Shown: in pieces, positions 37,739 to 46,289 of the stretch
How the letters are laid out: each line of letters opens with the position of its first letter
Numbering within the stretch: the first letter of the stretch is position 1
NCBI RefSeq assembly: GCF_014229245.1
Contig: NZ_JAARZJ010000005.1
Location: 119,054 to 183,053 of the forward strand
From: Listeria farberi
Lineage (GTDB): Bacteria; Bacillota; Bacilli; Lactobacillales; Listeriaceae
DNA: 64,000 nucleotides
Reading direction: 5' to 3'
Made by a program: the position numbers and the translations under genes
Notes under the pieces: model-generated
Database searches by the model: none
Told to the model about the DNA's origin: nothing
Seen by the model: the letters and a program-made list of their open reading frames with translations, nothing else

Positions 37739-38101
37739 ATGAAGAAAGAAGTAAAGAAAATTCAGCTCACCCTCTTTTTGCCGAAAGATCGAAAAAACCT
37801 AACGAATCCGAAACCACTACCCAATTTTCAAGTAACGGTCTGTATTCCTACCCAATTTAATGAAGCGGACTTTATTAAAGCTTTATTCGAATTACAGCGA
37901 CTGGCACCTAAAACAACGGTCCTCCTTCAGACAAAACAAACCAAGAAACAAGTGCCTATTCCGTTACGGAAAATCGAATATATTCATTTTAGGAAGTATA
38001 AGGCGTATGAGAATGAGTATGAATTAATTTTTGATGAAGCCGATTATCAAACATTGCTTTATGCGATGAAAAAGCAGTGTAAAGAAATGGGCGTTTTGTA
38101 A
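37739..38101 (+). CDS. Hypothetical ICE protein
   Basis: 120 residues, basic, no membrane segment, no family recognised. ATG after AAAGGAGCGAAGGA. Contains a Pro-rich start (NPKPLPNF), a segment VPIPLRKIEYIHFRKYKAYE and an acidic end. Sits at the head of the small-gene cluster before the VirB2-like protein; probably transfer-related. Confidence 0.6.
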   Translation: MKKEVKKIQLTLFLPKDRKNLTNPKPLPNFQVTVCIPTQFNEADFIKALFELQRLAPKTTVLLQTKQTKKQVPIPLRKIEYIHFRKYKAYENEYELIFDEADYQTLLYAMKKQCKEMGVL

Positions 38102-38144
38102 GAAGGATTATTCCTACGACTGGAAAATAGAGGAGGTGGTGTAA

Positions 38145-38375
38145 ATGAAGGAAAAACAAACATATACGAAAGCAGAACGCAATAAGACTAAAAGTCTATT
38201 CAATCTGTATCTGGAGTCAGAAGGAATCGATAAGGAAGATGGCTTACATGAAATCATTCTTCAGTATCTGGAACAACAAACGAAATACGGTATTAGTGAG
38301 CGAGATCGACCTCATTTAGAACGACTCAGAGATTTACAGAAACAACTACATGCAGAAAAGAACAAACATCATTAA
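38145..38375 (+). CDS. Hypothetical small charged protein
   Basis: 76 residues, ~40% charged, helical, ending KNKHH. GAGGAGGTGG ribosome site. No family recognised. Twenty bases upstream of the VirB2-like gene. Confidence 0.6.
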   Translation: MKEKQTYTKAERNKTKSLFNLYLESEGIDKEDGLHEIILQYLEQQTKYGISERDRPHLERLRDLQKQLHAEKNKHH

Positions 38376-38394
38376 TTAAAAGAGGTGAAGGAAA

Positions 38395-38619
38395 ATGGAA
38401 AAATTAACTACTTTATTCATTGCGTTGATTCGTATCGTACAAGGCTTAGGTGGTACGTATGCAGCATTAAAATTATCGTTGTATGGTATAGCGTACATGC
38501 GTAAAAATCAACAAAAAGTAGAAGAAGCAAAAGAAGGCATTATGAATATCTTTATTGGCTTAGCGATTGTTATCTTGTGTGAAGTTATCGTTAATATTGT
38601 TAAAGGAGCGATTGGATAA
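38395..38619 (+). CDS. Small two-helix membrane protein, VirB2/Maff2-like
   Basis: 74 residues with two hydrophobic helices (LFIALIRIVQGLGGTYAALKLSLYG; IFIGLAIVILCEVIVNIVKGA) and a short charged loop. Small two-helix proteins upstream of the T4SS core in Gram-positive ICEs are often called VirB2-like or Maff2-family. No signal peptide cleavage site seen. Assignment is by shape and place only. Confidence 0.6.
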   Translation: MEKLTTLFIALIRIVQGLGGTYAALKLSLYGIAYMRKNQQKVEEAKEGIMNIFIGLAIVILCEVIVNIVKGAIG

Positions 38620-38631
38620 GGAGGAAAACCG

Positions 38632-39813
38632 TTGTTTACGATTCGATTTGAGGTAGAGAAGAAAGTTCGAAAGCTGCTTCGTCCCATCATCCGAGGAGGA
38701 GTGGACTATGAACTTCGGACATGTAACACTATTTTACAAGAAGCAGAAGAAACCTTGTTGGAGAAAGGCATTTCTTCTCTTCTTTCTTACCATATTCAAG
38801 AACTAACTATTCCAGTTTCTTTTCGCGCTTCGGTGATGTTGGGCGAAGGACGGCCAATGAACATTCTTCTTTTAGTGAATCAAACGTTAAATACTGTTTT
38901 CACCGATAAACCAGAGGAAGAAAAACGTTCCCTTATTCAATTATTAGAACAAGCTTTCTTAGAAGAGGAAGTACGGCCTATACCAGAAGTAAAGCTGGAA
39001 AAGAAAGTAATCCCTGAAAGCCCACCACCTATTCCCATCGTTGAAGTACAAGAAGTGCTTTCCGCAACACAGATAGAGGAAACCAAGCTGGAAAAACCAA
39101 CAAAACAATTAAATAATCGACCAAAAAAAAGAGAAATCCAATTACGCATTAGTCGATTCTCTTCTTTTTTTACTTTATCCAGGAAAGGCTGGATTATTTT
39201 AGCCAGTGTCGTATTGCTTTCTTGTAGTATGATGCTATTTTTATTACTTCCTTCAGAGAAGACCAAAATGGAAGATGATAAAAAAACACCTAGCTTTGAG
39301 ACGTTGATGAAAGAAGAAAAACTTTCGGAGATAGCTCATTATTATCCAGAAGAATGGGAACCAATTCGCCTAGTGTATATTCAGGATGCGAATGTACGAG
39401 CGTTACAGGAAATGAAACAAGTAAAAGCTTCTGTGTTATTGGAGATAAATATTGCTTACTTTGAAAAAAATTATGACCAGGTAATTCCGTTATATGAAGC
39501 TAATAAAGCGTTAAAATACGCTCGTATTGATTATGCATTTGTTGGCTTTTCTTATTTGACGAAAGGAAATATACAACAAGCAGAAGTCTTAAATTTATAT
39601 GCAGAGGATTCTGATTTAAAAGCCTATATTGCCGACTACAAATTAACGCAAAGTATGGTGGTGGAAACCAAACAAGTACTTCAACGAAAGGATATAACGA
39701 AAGAGTTGCGAACAGAGCTTGAAACAAAGTTGAAAGAAGCAGAAAAACATTTACAAGATTACCACAAAGGAAAGGTTGAGGTGGAAAAAGATGGAGAAAA
39801 AGAAACGCTCTAA
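38632..39813 (+). CDS. Single-pass membrane protein with extracellular TPR-like domain (EssB-like layout)
   Basis: 393 residues. TTG start after AAGGAGG. A cytoplasmic N-terminal domain (~1-115), Pro/Lys/Glu-rich linker, one transmembrane helix (~188-208), then a helical repeat domain with pseudo-TPR character (ALLEINIAYF-like, PLYEANKALKYARID, KGNIQQAEVLNLYA) and a charged coil to the end. This order, and the feel of the C-terminal half, resemble EssB of the T7SS locus in this window. No sequence family was recognised. Its 3' end overlaps the next gene by 23 bases. Confidence 0.6.
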   Translation: MFTIRFEVEKKVRKLLRPIIRGGVDYELRTCNTILQEAEETLLEKGISSLLSYHIQELTIPVSFRASVMLGEGRPMNILLLVNQTLNTVFTDKPEEEKRSLIQLLEQAFLEEEVRPIPEVKLEKKVIPESPPPIPIVEVQEVLSATQIEETKLEKPTKQLNNRPKKREIQLRISRFSSFFTLSRKGWIILASVVLLSCSMMLFLLLPSEKTKMEDDKKTPSFETLMKEEKLSEIAHYYPEEWEPIRLVYIQDANVRALQEMKQVKASVLLEINIAYFEKNYDQVIPLYEANKALKYARIDYAFVGFSYLTKGNIQQAEVLNLYAEDSDLKAYIADYKLTQSMVVETKQVLQRKDITKELRTELETKLKEAEKHLQDYHKGKVEVEKDGEKETL

Positions 39814-41014
39814 GAAAACAGTGCCCTACACCGTTGTATCTTCTCTGGCAGTTATTTTAGTGGCAGGAAGTATATATGCGTATACAGGTATGAATAATGA
39901 ATCCACAAAAAAAGATAGTACACCAAAAACAACAATGAATGATGGAAAGGGAAGTAAGGCTACTCCCAATACAAATCGTAAGGATGGGAAGAACACGAAT
40001 CCAACACTTGGCGCAGTCATGGCAAAAGTAGAAGAAAAAGCAGCTACTACAGGCGTTACGAGAAGCGCTGTTGTAGCGAATTCACCAGTAGAACAAATCC
40101 TTCAAACTTTAACAAAAGTTCCTGACAAGCCTCCTGCGTTGTCAGAAGTAGCGTCTGTTACTCCAACTATTCTTCTGCCAAACAATCCAAAGGAGGAAAA
40201 TACATCGCCTAGACCTGTTTCACCAGAAATACCGATAGTGCCCCCAACCCCACCAACGACACTACCGGAAGGACCATCGGGGCCAGTTACTCCGGAAGAA
40301 ACGAATGAAGGACCAACTATCTATGCAGAGAATCAAGAAATTTCCATTGGTTCTGCTTTTAATGCGAGTGATTATGCGACAGCAAGCGATGAAGAGGATG
40401 GCGATATCACTAGCGCAATACAAGTGACTGCGAATAGTGTGAACAACGAGGAAGAAGGATCCTATCAAGTAACGTATCATGTGGCAGATAGTCACGGTGC
40501 CTGGGCCGAAAAAACGATTATGGTGACCGTTACCAATGAACGTCCAGTCATTACGGCGACAGATCAGTCTGTTTCCTTAGACGCCTCTTTTGATCCACTA
40601 GAAAATGTATCCGCGTACGATGCAGAAGAAGGGGATATCACTACGTCGATTCACATCGTTTCGAACAATGTAGACACTTCTACAGAAGGGACATATCAAG
40701 TGACCTATTCGGTAGTAGATGGTTATGGAAAAGCAGCACAAGAAGTGACGATTCAGATCACTGTCAACAATGATTTACCGATTATTACGGCTACTGATAA
40801 GGTGATTCTTGTCGGAGAAATGTTTGATCCACTAGAAGAGGTTACAGCAAGCGATCGACAAGATGGAGACCTAACGAGTGTTATTCGTGTCCTTCGTAAT
40901 GAAGTAGATACGACGACACCAGGAACCTATTCTGTCACGTATGAAGTAACAGACCGAAACGGAGGAACAGCGACTAAAACGGTAATCATTACGGTAGAGG
41001 CTCCACAAATTTAA
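39791..41014 (+). CDS. Membrane-anchored protein with three DUF5011 Ig-like repeats
   Basis: 407 residues. ATG 39791 with GAGGTGG seven bases upstream, preferred over an in-frame TTG at 39776. One N-terminal transmembrane helix (~17-36), a Thr/Pro-rich linker (~40-185), then three Ig-like DUF5011 units of ~75 residues, each with (D/E)EGDIT or DGDLT and YQVTY or YSVTYxVxD. Such repeats are usual in cell-surface spacers. No LPXTG; it stays anchored by its N-terminal helix. Probably part of the mating surface apparatus. Confidence 0.8.
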   Translation: MEKKKRSKKTVPYTVVSSLAVILVAGSIYAYTGMNNESTKKDSTPKTTMNDGKGSKATPNTNRKDGKNTNPTLGAVMAKVEEKAATTGVTRSAVVANSPVEQILQTLTKVPDKPPALSEVASVTPTILLPNNPKEENTSPRPVSPEIPIVPPTPPTTLPEGPSGPVTPEETNEGPTIYAENQEISIGSAFNASDYATASDEEDGDITSAIQVTANSVNNEEEGSYQVTYHVADSHGAWAEKTIMVTVTNERPVITATDQSVSLDASFDPLENVSAYDAEEGDITTSIHIVSNNVDTSTEGTYQVTYSVVDGYGKAAQEVTIQITVNNDLPIITATDKVILVGEMFDPLEEVTASDRQDGDLTSVIRVLRNEVDTTTPGTYSVTYEVTDRNGGTATKTVIITVEAPQI

Positions 41015-41023
41015 TTAGATTAG

Positions 41024-41055
41024 AAAGAGGACACTAAAAGCGTGTCCTCTTTTTT
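41024..41055 (+). terminator. Terminator after the DUF5011 gene
   Basis: AAAGAGGACAC / GTGTCCTCTTT with loop TAAAAGC; T run. Confidence 0.85.
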
Positions 41056-41073
41056 ATGTTAGGAGAGGTTTTT

Positions 41074-41856
41074 ATGGCAAATAATGGAAATGAATCAGGA
41101 ACAACGCTAAGTTCTGAGCCACTCTTTCATGGTTCAACAGCGAATTTTGATCAGTTCGCTTATCAACAAAAGTACTCTGCAGGTATTAGTGGTCTTGCGT
41201 TCGGGATCTATTTAACAAACGATAGAGATACTGCGCTAGATTTTGCGCAAAATAAATACCTATACGAAGTGAATTCAGCTGTTTTAGATGGAAGAGCTAT
41301 AGAGTCAACGGAAGTGACTTTATCCAAAGAAGACATAGCACATGTAGTGGAAGAGTTAGTGAAAAAAGAAATCCAAGAAAATGAAATATCGTATTTTTTC
41401 ACAGATTATTTTGGAGAAGTAGCTGAGTTAAATGAAAAGGAAACATGGAATGAGCTGTATACAGACCTAACGAACGTGGTCGCGGAAGGCATGTTAGATC
41501 GAGCTTCTAGCGATGTGAATGTTGTCAATGAGCTATACGTTGCTTTTGGTGGAAAAAATTCGGAGAATGCGGCTTCTTTGTTAGGTGGAGCGTTAAAAAA
41601 TATTGGGGTAACTCACTGTGTTCAAACTCGAAGATACGAACAAGAAAGAGCCATCCAAGAAGTGGTTGTTTTTCAACCAGATGAGCTAATCATTCAAGAT
41701 AAAATGGATTTAGAAAAACGAAGAGAACAACAGCAATCTAAGCATGTGCAAAATGAAAAGGAGCAAGACATAAAACAAGTGGTACCTATAGTTATTCCAA
41801 CAAAAAATAAACAGAAACAAAACACAGGTGTGTTGGAAGAACAATTAGAGCGATAA
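41074..41856 (+). CDS. Putative ADP-ribosyltransferase (ART-PolyVal type)
   Basis: 260 residues, no signal or membrane segment. ATG 41074 lies after AGGAGAGG. Its start matches ART folds of polyvalent proteins: LFHGSTANFDQF with His19-Gly20, then GLAFGIYLTND (Tyr46) and YLYEVN; a late AIQEVVVFQPDELII gives the third, Glu-bearing strand. These are the H-Y-E core of this transferase class. A charged Gln/Lys-rich C-terminal tail may target it to the transfer channel. Its own terminators on both sides isolate it in the conjugation block. Substrate unknown. Confidence 0.72.
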   Translation: MANNGNESGTTLSSEPLFHGSTANFDQFAYQQKYSAGISGLAFGIYLTNDRDTALDFAQNKYLYEVNSAVLDGRAIESTEVTLSKEDIAHVVEELVKKEIQENEISYFFTDYFGEVAELNEKETWNELYTDLTNVVAEGMLDRASSDVNVVNELYVAFGGKNSENAASLLGGALKNIGVTHCVQTRRYEQERAIQEVVVFQPDELIIQDKMDLEKRREQQQSKHVQNEKEQDIKQVVPIVIPTKNKQKQNTGVLEEQLER

Positions 41857-41867
41857 ATAATGAATAA

Positions 41868-41906
41868 AAAGTAAGAGGACCAATTCTTAGGGTTCTCTTA
41901 CTTTAA
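41868..41906 (+). terminator. Terminator between the ART gene and virD4
   Basis: AAAGTAAGAG / CTCTTACTTT, extended by GG-AC / GG-TT pairs; modest T tail. Confidence 0.75.
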
Positions 41907-41922
41907 TAATGGAGGTTATCGT

Positions 41923-44139
41923 TTGTATAAGGAGTACAAGCAATGGAAGCGAGTGTTTGCTCACCCCTTGTTTTTGACCGGATACGCAATCATCGCCTTT
42001 TTGATGGTGACAGCTGGACTTAACTTCCTTTTAGGAACAGCTAGAAATCTTCTGCAAGAAAGTCTTTCTACAGGTGGAGGACTAGGAAGTTATATAGAGC
42101 AAACTGTCCATAATACAGTAGAAGGGCAAGCTACAGCTACCACCAGTTCCCTTTTCCAAGTGAGTTATTTATGGACGTTTCAGTGGCAATGGTGGCAAGC
42201 ATATCTCGTCGTTTATTTACTTGCAGCTTTTTTTATTGGCCGTAAAATCTATGTGAAACGGATGTCTTTCCGTAGTATCTTACTTGGCTTAAAAGGAACC
42301 ATGCGGTGGACAACCTTAGATGAAATTAAACAGCAATATCATGCAATACCAACGAATCACCAGCCGTATGAAGGGAGCGCGGGCATTCCTATTATCCATT
42401 ACGATGGATTCATTTACATTGATGTCAATAAAACGAATGCATTAATTGATGCATCTACTCAGTCAGGTAAAACAGAAACGTTTACGTATCCTTTTTTGGA
42501 TAGTATTATGCGTGCTTCAGAGAAAGATTCTGTGGTTATATTAGATATCAAAGGAAACATTTTAAAAAATACCAAGGAAGAATTTGAAAAATTTGGTTTT
42601 CTAGTAAAGGTTTTTAATTTACTGGATCCTCATTTGAGTATTGGGTTTAACCCATTAGAGTTAGTGAAGAAAGCGTATTGGAAAGGCGATGTGGCTCAAG
42701 CCCAAATGCTCGCCCAAACGCTTTCTTTTTCTTTTTATAATAATGAAGAAGCCAAAGACCCTTTATGGCAAAAGGCCTCCATTACGTTGCTAAATGCAAT
42801 TATTTTAGCTGTATGTGAAGAATGTAAAAAAGCGAATACACCGGAAAAAGTTACCTTATTTACTTGTGCTATGATGTTACTTCAATTAGCTGGGGATCCT
42901 GATGAAGATGGATTAACAGAACTGGATTATTATTTCATGAATTTACCCGATTTAAATCCGGCCCAATTATCCTTTGCGACAATTAAATTTTCAAAATCGG
43001 TTACGCGTAGTTCTATTTATACAGGGACGACAGCGGAGCTGCAAAAATACTTATTGGAAAATGTGGCCAAGTTAACAGCACAAAATGATTTTGATTTTGA
43101 AGAATTATCAGAAGGCGATAAACCTGTAGCTTTGTTTATCATACTCAAAGATTGGGATGACTCACTAAATGATTTGGCTGCTAGTTTCTTGTCCCAAGAA
43201 AGTGCTGTTCTATCTGAATTAGCTGTGAGATCCAAGAAGAGTAAATTATCACGAAAAGTGCATCATATTTTCGAAGAAATTGGGAATGTACCACCTATTC
43301 CTAATTTACCAAGATATATGGGGGTTGGACTTGAACGGGGATTATTATATTACCTGGTCATTCAAAGCTTTAAGAAATTGGAATCTGCATACGGAGAAAA
43401 TGCTGCAGAGGATATGAAAGAGCTGTGTGGTAATTGGATTTATATTATGTCCGAATCACCAGATGACTCAAAAGTATTTAGTGAAAAACTGGGTAAAACT
43501 AGTGTTATTGCTCCTAATCGTAATGGTGATCCAATGAGTGAGGATAAGAGTTACGGAGAACAAGAGGATAGTCGCGATTTAATGATGCCAGAAGAACTAA
43601 CTAAACTGGTTGAAGGAGAACGTGTCATCTTACGTACGAAAAAACGGCGTGATTTGAAAGGTAAAAAAGTTAAACCTTTTCCTATTTATGCTTCAGAGGA
43701 TGAAGGTACCGCAATGTTACACCGTTATGAATACTTGCTGGATTATTTTGAAAAAGAGCTGGCCTTTGATGAATTAGGGTTAGAAAGCACGCATCAAAAC
43801 ATTCAGTTGGAAGATTTAATGCTGCACTTTACTACAGAAGAAAGTGCCAGTAAAGCGCCTGACAGCGTACCATTGAAAGCAGTTCCGGAAGAAAGGAGTG
43901 AATTTTCGATGAATGATGTAGAAGAAGTTCATCATACAGAAACACCTATTTCCAATGTCTTAACAAAAGATCAGTATAATTTTATCTCTTCCATGATTAA
44001 AGAAAACACGAGTAGTAGTGCATTTACGTGTTTTAGTGCGTTTGATACGATGGAAGAAATTATTACGTTCTTAGAAGCCCCAGAACACCGATTTATTTAT
44101 GATCAAGTAAGTTATTTGGTTGAGAAAGAAGGTGCTTAA
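41923..44139 (+). CDS. VirD4/TraG-type coupling ATPase
   Basis: 738 residues. TTG start after GGAGG. Two transmembrane helices at the N-terminus (~17-40 and ~82-103), then the ATPase with Walker A DASTQSGKTET (~182-192) and Walker B VVILDIKG. Couples relaxase-bound DNA to the T4SS channel. C-terminal acidic extension (~600-738) is probably the substrate contact region. Three bases separate it from the VirB6 gene. Confidence 0.9.
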   Translation: MYKEYKQWKRVFAHPLFLTGYAIIAFLMVTAGLNFLLGTARNLLQESLSTGGGLGSYIEQTVHNTVEGQATATTSSLFQVSYLWTFQWQWWQAYLVVYLLAAFFIGRKIYVKRMSFRSILLGLKGTMRWTTLDEIKQQYHAIPTNHQPYEGSAGIPIIHYDGFIYIDVNKTNALIDASTQSGKTETFTYPFLDSIMRASEKDSVVILDIKGNILKNTKEEFEKFGFLVKVFNLLDPHLSIGFNPLELVKKAYWKGDVAQAQMLAQTLSFSFYNNEEAKDPLWQKASITLLNAIILAVCEECKKANTPEKVTLFTCAMMLLQLAGDPDEDGLTELDYYFMNLPDLNPAQLSFATIKFSKSVTRSSIYTGTTAELQKYLLENVAKLTAQNDFDFEELSEGDKPVALFIILKDWDDSLNDLAASFLSQESAVLSELAVRSKKSKLSRKVHHIFEEIGNVPPIPNLPRYMGVGLERGLLYYLVIQSFKKLESAYGENAAEDMKELCGNWIYIMSESPDDSKVFSEKLGKTSVIAPNRNGDPMSEDKSYGEQEDSRDLMMPEELTKLVEGERVILRTKKRRDLKGKKVKPFPIYASEDEGTAMLHRYEYLLDYFEKELAFDELGLESTHQNIQLEDLMLHFTTEESASKAPDSVPLKAVPEERSEFSMNDVEEVHHTETPISNVLTKDQYNFISSMIKENTSSSAFTCFSAFDTMEEIITFLEAPEHRFIYDQVSYLVEKEGA

Positions 44140-44142
44140 TGG

Positions 44143-45972
44143 GTGGATAATCAAGAGATTATTAACATACTGAAAACGTTCCAGGAAATACTTGGTTTAA
44201 CAGACTGGTTTTCTGCCGCAGGTCGTTCATTTATTTGGTGGGTGGATAAAATGTTCGCGAATATTTTAGACTCTTTAACCTCAGGATTAAATGATGCGTA
44301 TGCATTCTTGGATTTTTATAACGACTCTAAAATTAATGATTTTATGAATGACTACAAAGGCATCTTTTTTAGTTTAATGACCCTCGCAATAGCTTACTTA
44401 GGTTTCCAGATTATACGAGGGAATAAGGAGTTAAATAAAATAGTTAGTTCTACTTTATTTGCGATATCCTTATTTGTTGCACTCCCGTGGTTGCTGGGAC
44501 AAGGGACCGATTTATTAATGGCTGGGAAAAGTGCCTTACCAAACAACCAACACCAGGCGCTTACTATTATTCAAGAAAATATAACGGATGTCTACGCGAT
44601 CGACGCGGCAGGATGGACCACTAAAAATCCAGAGCCAAGAAATGATATCCAAACAATGAACGATGTGCATCTCCTGGACATTAATGAAAGTGTTGATATG
44701 GGGGGCTTTTTTATTGATGATAGTCCACTGTCTGATAAAGGACAAGCTGTTTTGAGTAAAAAACTAACTAAAATCGAGAACGTTTACACGTTGACAGATC
44801 CGGCTTCTCATTTTTTTATGGAAGATCAAACCTATTACAGGTATTCGTTCCATCCCTTTCTCATGTTATTTCAGTTAGTCGGAAAAGCACTCGTTTTAGG
44901 GTTTACCATAGCTAAAACGATGATGCTGCTTTCCTCACTAGGGATACTCAAAGTTATCACCTTAGGAACGGCATTAACCGATTTAGAAACAGGACAGCGA
45001 AATAAAAAATTGTTGTTAAAGATACGAAATACACTCCTGGTTCTGTATATTATGTTAGTTATGTTGTACATGTATGACATCACAATGGCATTTATCTCTG
45101 CGAGTGCTATGTCTTCCTTTATGAAAGCTTTTGCGATTATTGTGCTGTCTATTATGTTCATGGATGGGCCAGATATTGTAGAAGAAATATTTGGACTAGA
45201 CGCAGGTCTGAAAAGTGTCAGTCGAAGTCTCATTGGCTTTGCGGTGGGAGCAAAAACAGGTACCGATTTAGCCAAAGGTGGAACGGATTTGTCGAAGAAA
45301 CTAGCGAAAACAGCTGGTGGAGTCACCAAAAAGGCAGCTACGGTCGGTGGCGTATTGGCCGGTGGCGCAAAAGGTGCGTTAGATGGGTTTGCAGAAAGAG
45401 CTAGCGGTCCTGGAGGAAGTGCGGATAAAGAGAGTCTGCTTGCTGGTCAGGCTGGTAAGAATGAAACAGTCAATAATGATACAGCAGGCGAGAAGAGGAC
45501 GACTAGTGGTAATGCCGAAGCAACGAATGGAATAGGAAGTGTTGCAGCTAGTGAGCGTCCTTCTACGCTTAATTCTGGTGGTATAACAAGTCCAGGTGAG
45601 AAATCCAATCTTCCTTCCGATAGTCCAAATGCTACCTCTTCACCAGGTGCAGCGCAGCAAGTAGAAAAAAGCAATAAAAACTTTGCGACACGACCGCCAG
45701 GTAAGCGTGCAGACGAGATTTTAAGTGGGCATACTTCGAAAAGAATGCCAGCAGTCGCACATAAAAGTTATCCAAAAGGAGCGACAAGTGCCAGAGAGAA
45801 CATGTTGCAGTATGCGAAAGGAAGAGATACTGATCCACAAAGTCTTCCAGAAAAAGCCTTAGCTACGTATGCAAATACGGCACAAAAAGCGTATGATTCT
45901 AGCCTTGCGAAGAAAACAAGAAAATCCTATGATGTGATGAAAAATACAACGAAGGGAGGACCAACAGGATGA
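44143..45972 (+). CDS. VirB6/TrbL-like channel protein
   Basis: 609 residues, GTG start. N-terminal part with about six hydrophobic stretches (e.g. IFFSLMTLAIAYLGFQII; FAIIVLSIMFMDGPDI) and a central extracellular loop, followed by a low-complexity Gly/Ser/Ala/Lys-rich cytoplasmic tail (~370-609). This layout is typical for VirB6 of Gram-positive T4SSs. Overlaps prgI by 4 bases. Confidence 0.82.
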   Translation: MDNQEIINILKTFQEILGLTDWFSAAGRSFIWWVDKMFANILDSLTSGLNDAYAFLDFYNDSKINDFMNDYKGIFFSLMTLAIAYLGFQIIRGNKELNKIVSSTLFAISLFVALPWLLGQGTDLLMAGKSALPNNQHQALTIIQENITDVYAIDAAGWTTKNPEPRNDIQTMNDVHLLDINESVDMGGFFIDDSPLSDKGQAVLSKKLTKIENVYTLTDPASHFFMEDQTYYRYSFHPFLMLFQLVGKALVLGFTIAKTMMLLSSLGILKVITLGTALTDLETGQRNKKLLLKIRNTLLVLYIMLVMLYMYDITMAFISASAMSSFMKAFAIIVLSIMFMDGPDIVEEIFGLDAGLKSVSRSLIGFAVGAKTGTDLAKGGTDLSKKLAKTAGGVTKKAATVGGVLAGGAKGALDGFAERASGPGGSADKESLLAGQAGKNETVNNDTAGEKRTTSGNAEATNGIGSVAASERPSTLNSGGITSPGEKSNLPSDSPNATSSPGAAQQVEKSNKNFATRPPGKRADEILSGHTSKRMPAVAHKSYPKGATSARENMLQYAKGRDTDPQSLPEKALATYANTAQKAYDSSLAKKTRKSYDVMKNTTKGGPTG

Positions 45973-46289
45973 GTGGACGAAAAATAGTACGCGTACCAAG
46001 TGAAGTCAATGCGAAGCAAAAATGGACCAAACTACAAGTAAAAGATGGTTTTATTATTATTGGTTCTATCGGCATAGGATATCTTCTTTCCGTACCGCTT
46101 CCCTTGCATGCGGTTATAGCGCCGTTTTTTGTTGGAGTTTTTCCTGCTTCTTTGTATTTTTTACTATTACCAAATGGAGAAGTCCCACAAAAGAAGAATT
46201 ACCAAGTGATGTTAACGGTCCTCCGAAAAAGGCATGTGGTATATCATCGGGAATCTAGAGAATCGTTAGAAGAGAGGAGGAATGGATAG
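45969..46289 (+). CDS. PrgI-family T4SS membrane protein
   Basis: 106 residues with two close transmembrane helices (~35-52, ~55-75) framed by basic segments: the N-terminal VRVPSEVNAKQKW motif is typical for PrgI. Always encoded just before VirB4, as here (the stop abuts its start). Confidence 0.88.
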   Translation: MSGRKIVRVPSEVNAKQKWTKLQVKDGFIIIGSIGIGYLLSVPLPLHAVIAPFFVGVFPASLYFLLLPNGEVPQKKNYQVMLTVLRKRHVVYHRESRESLEERRNG

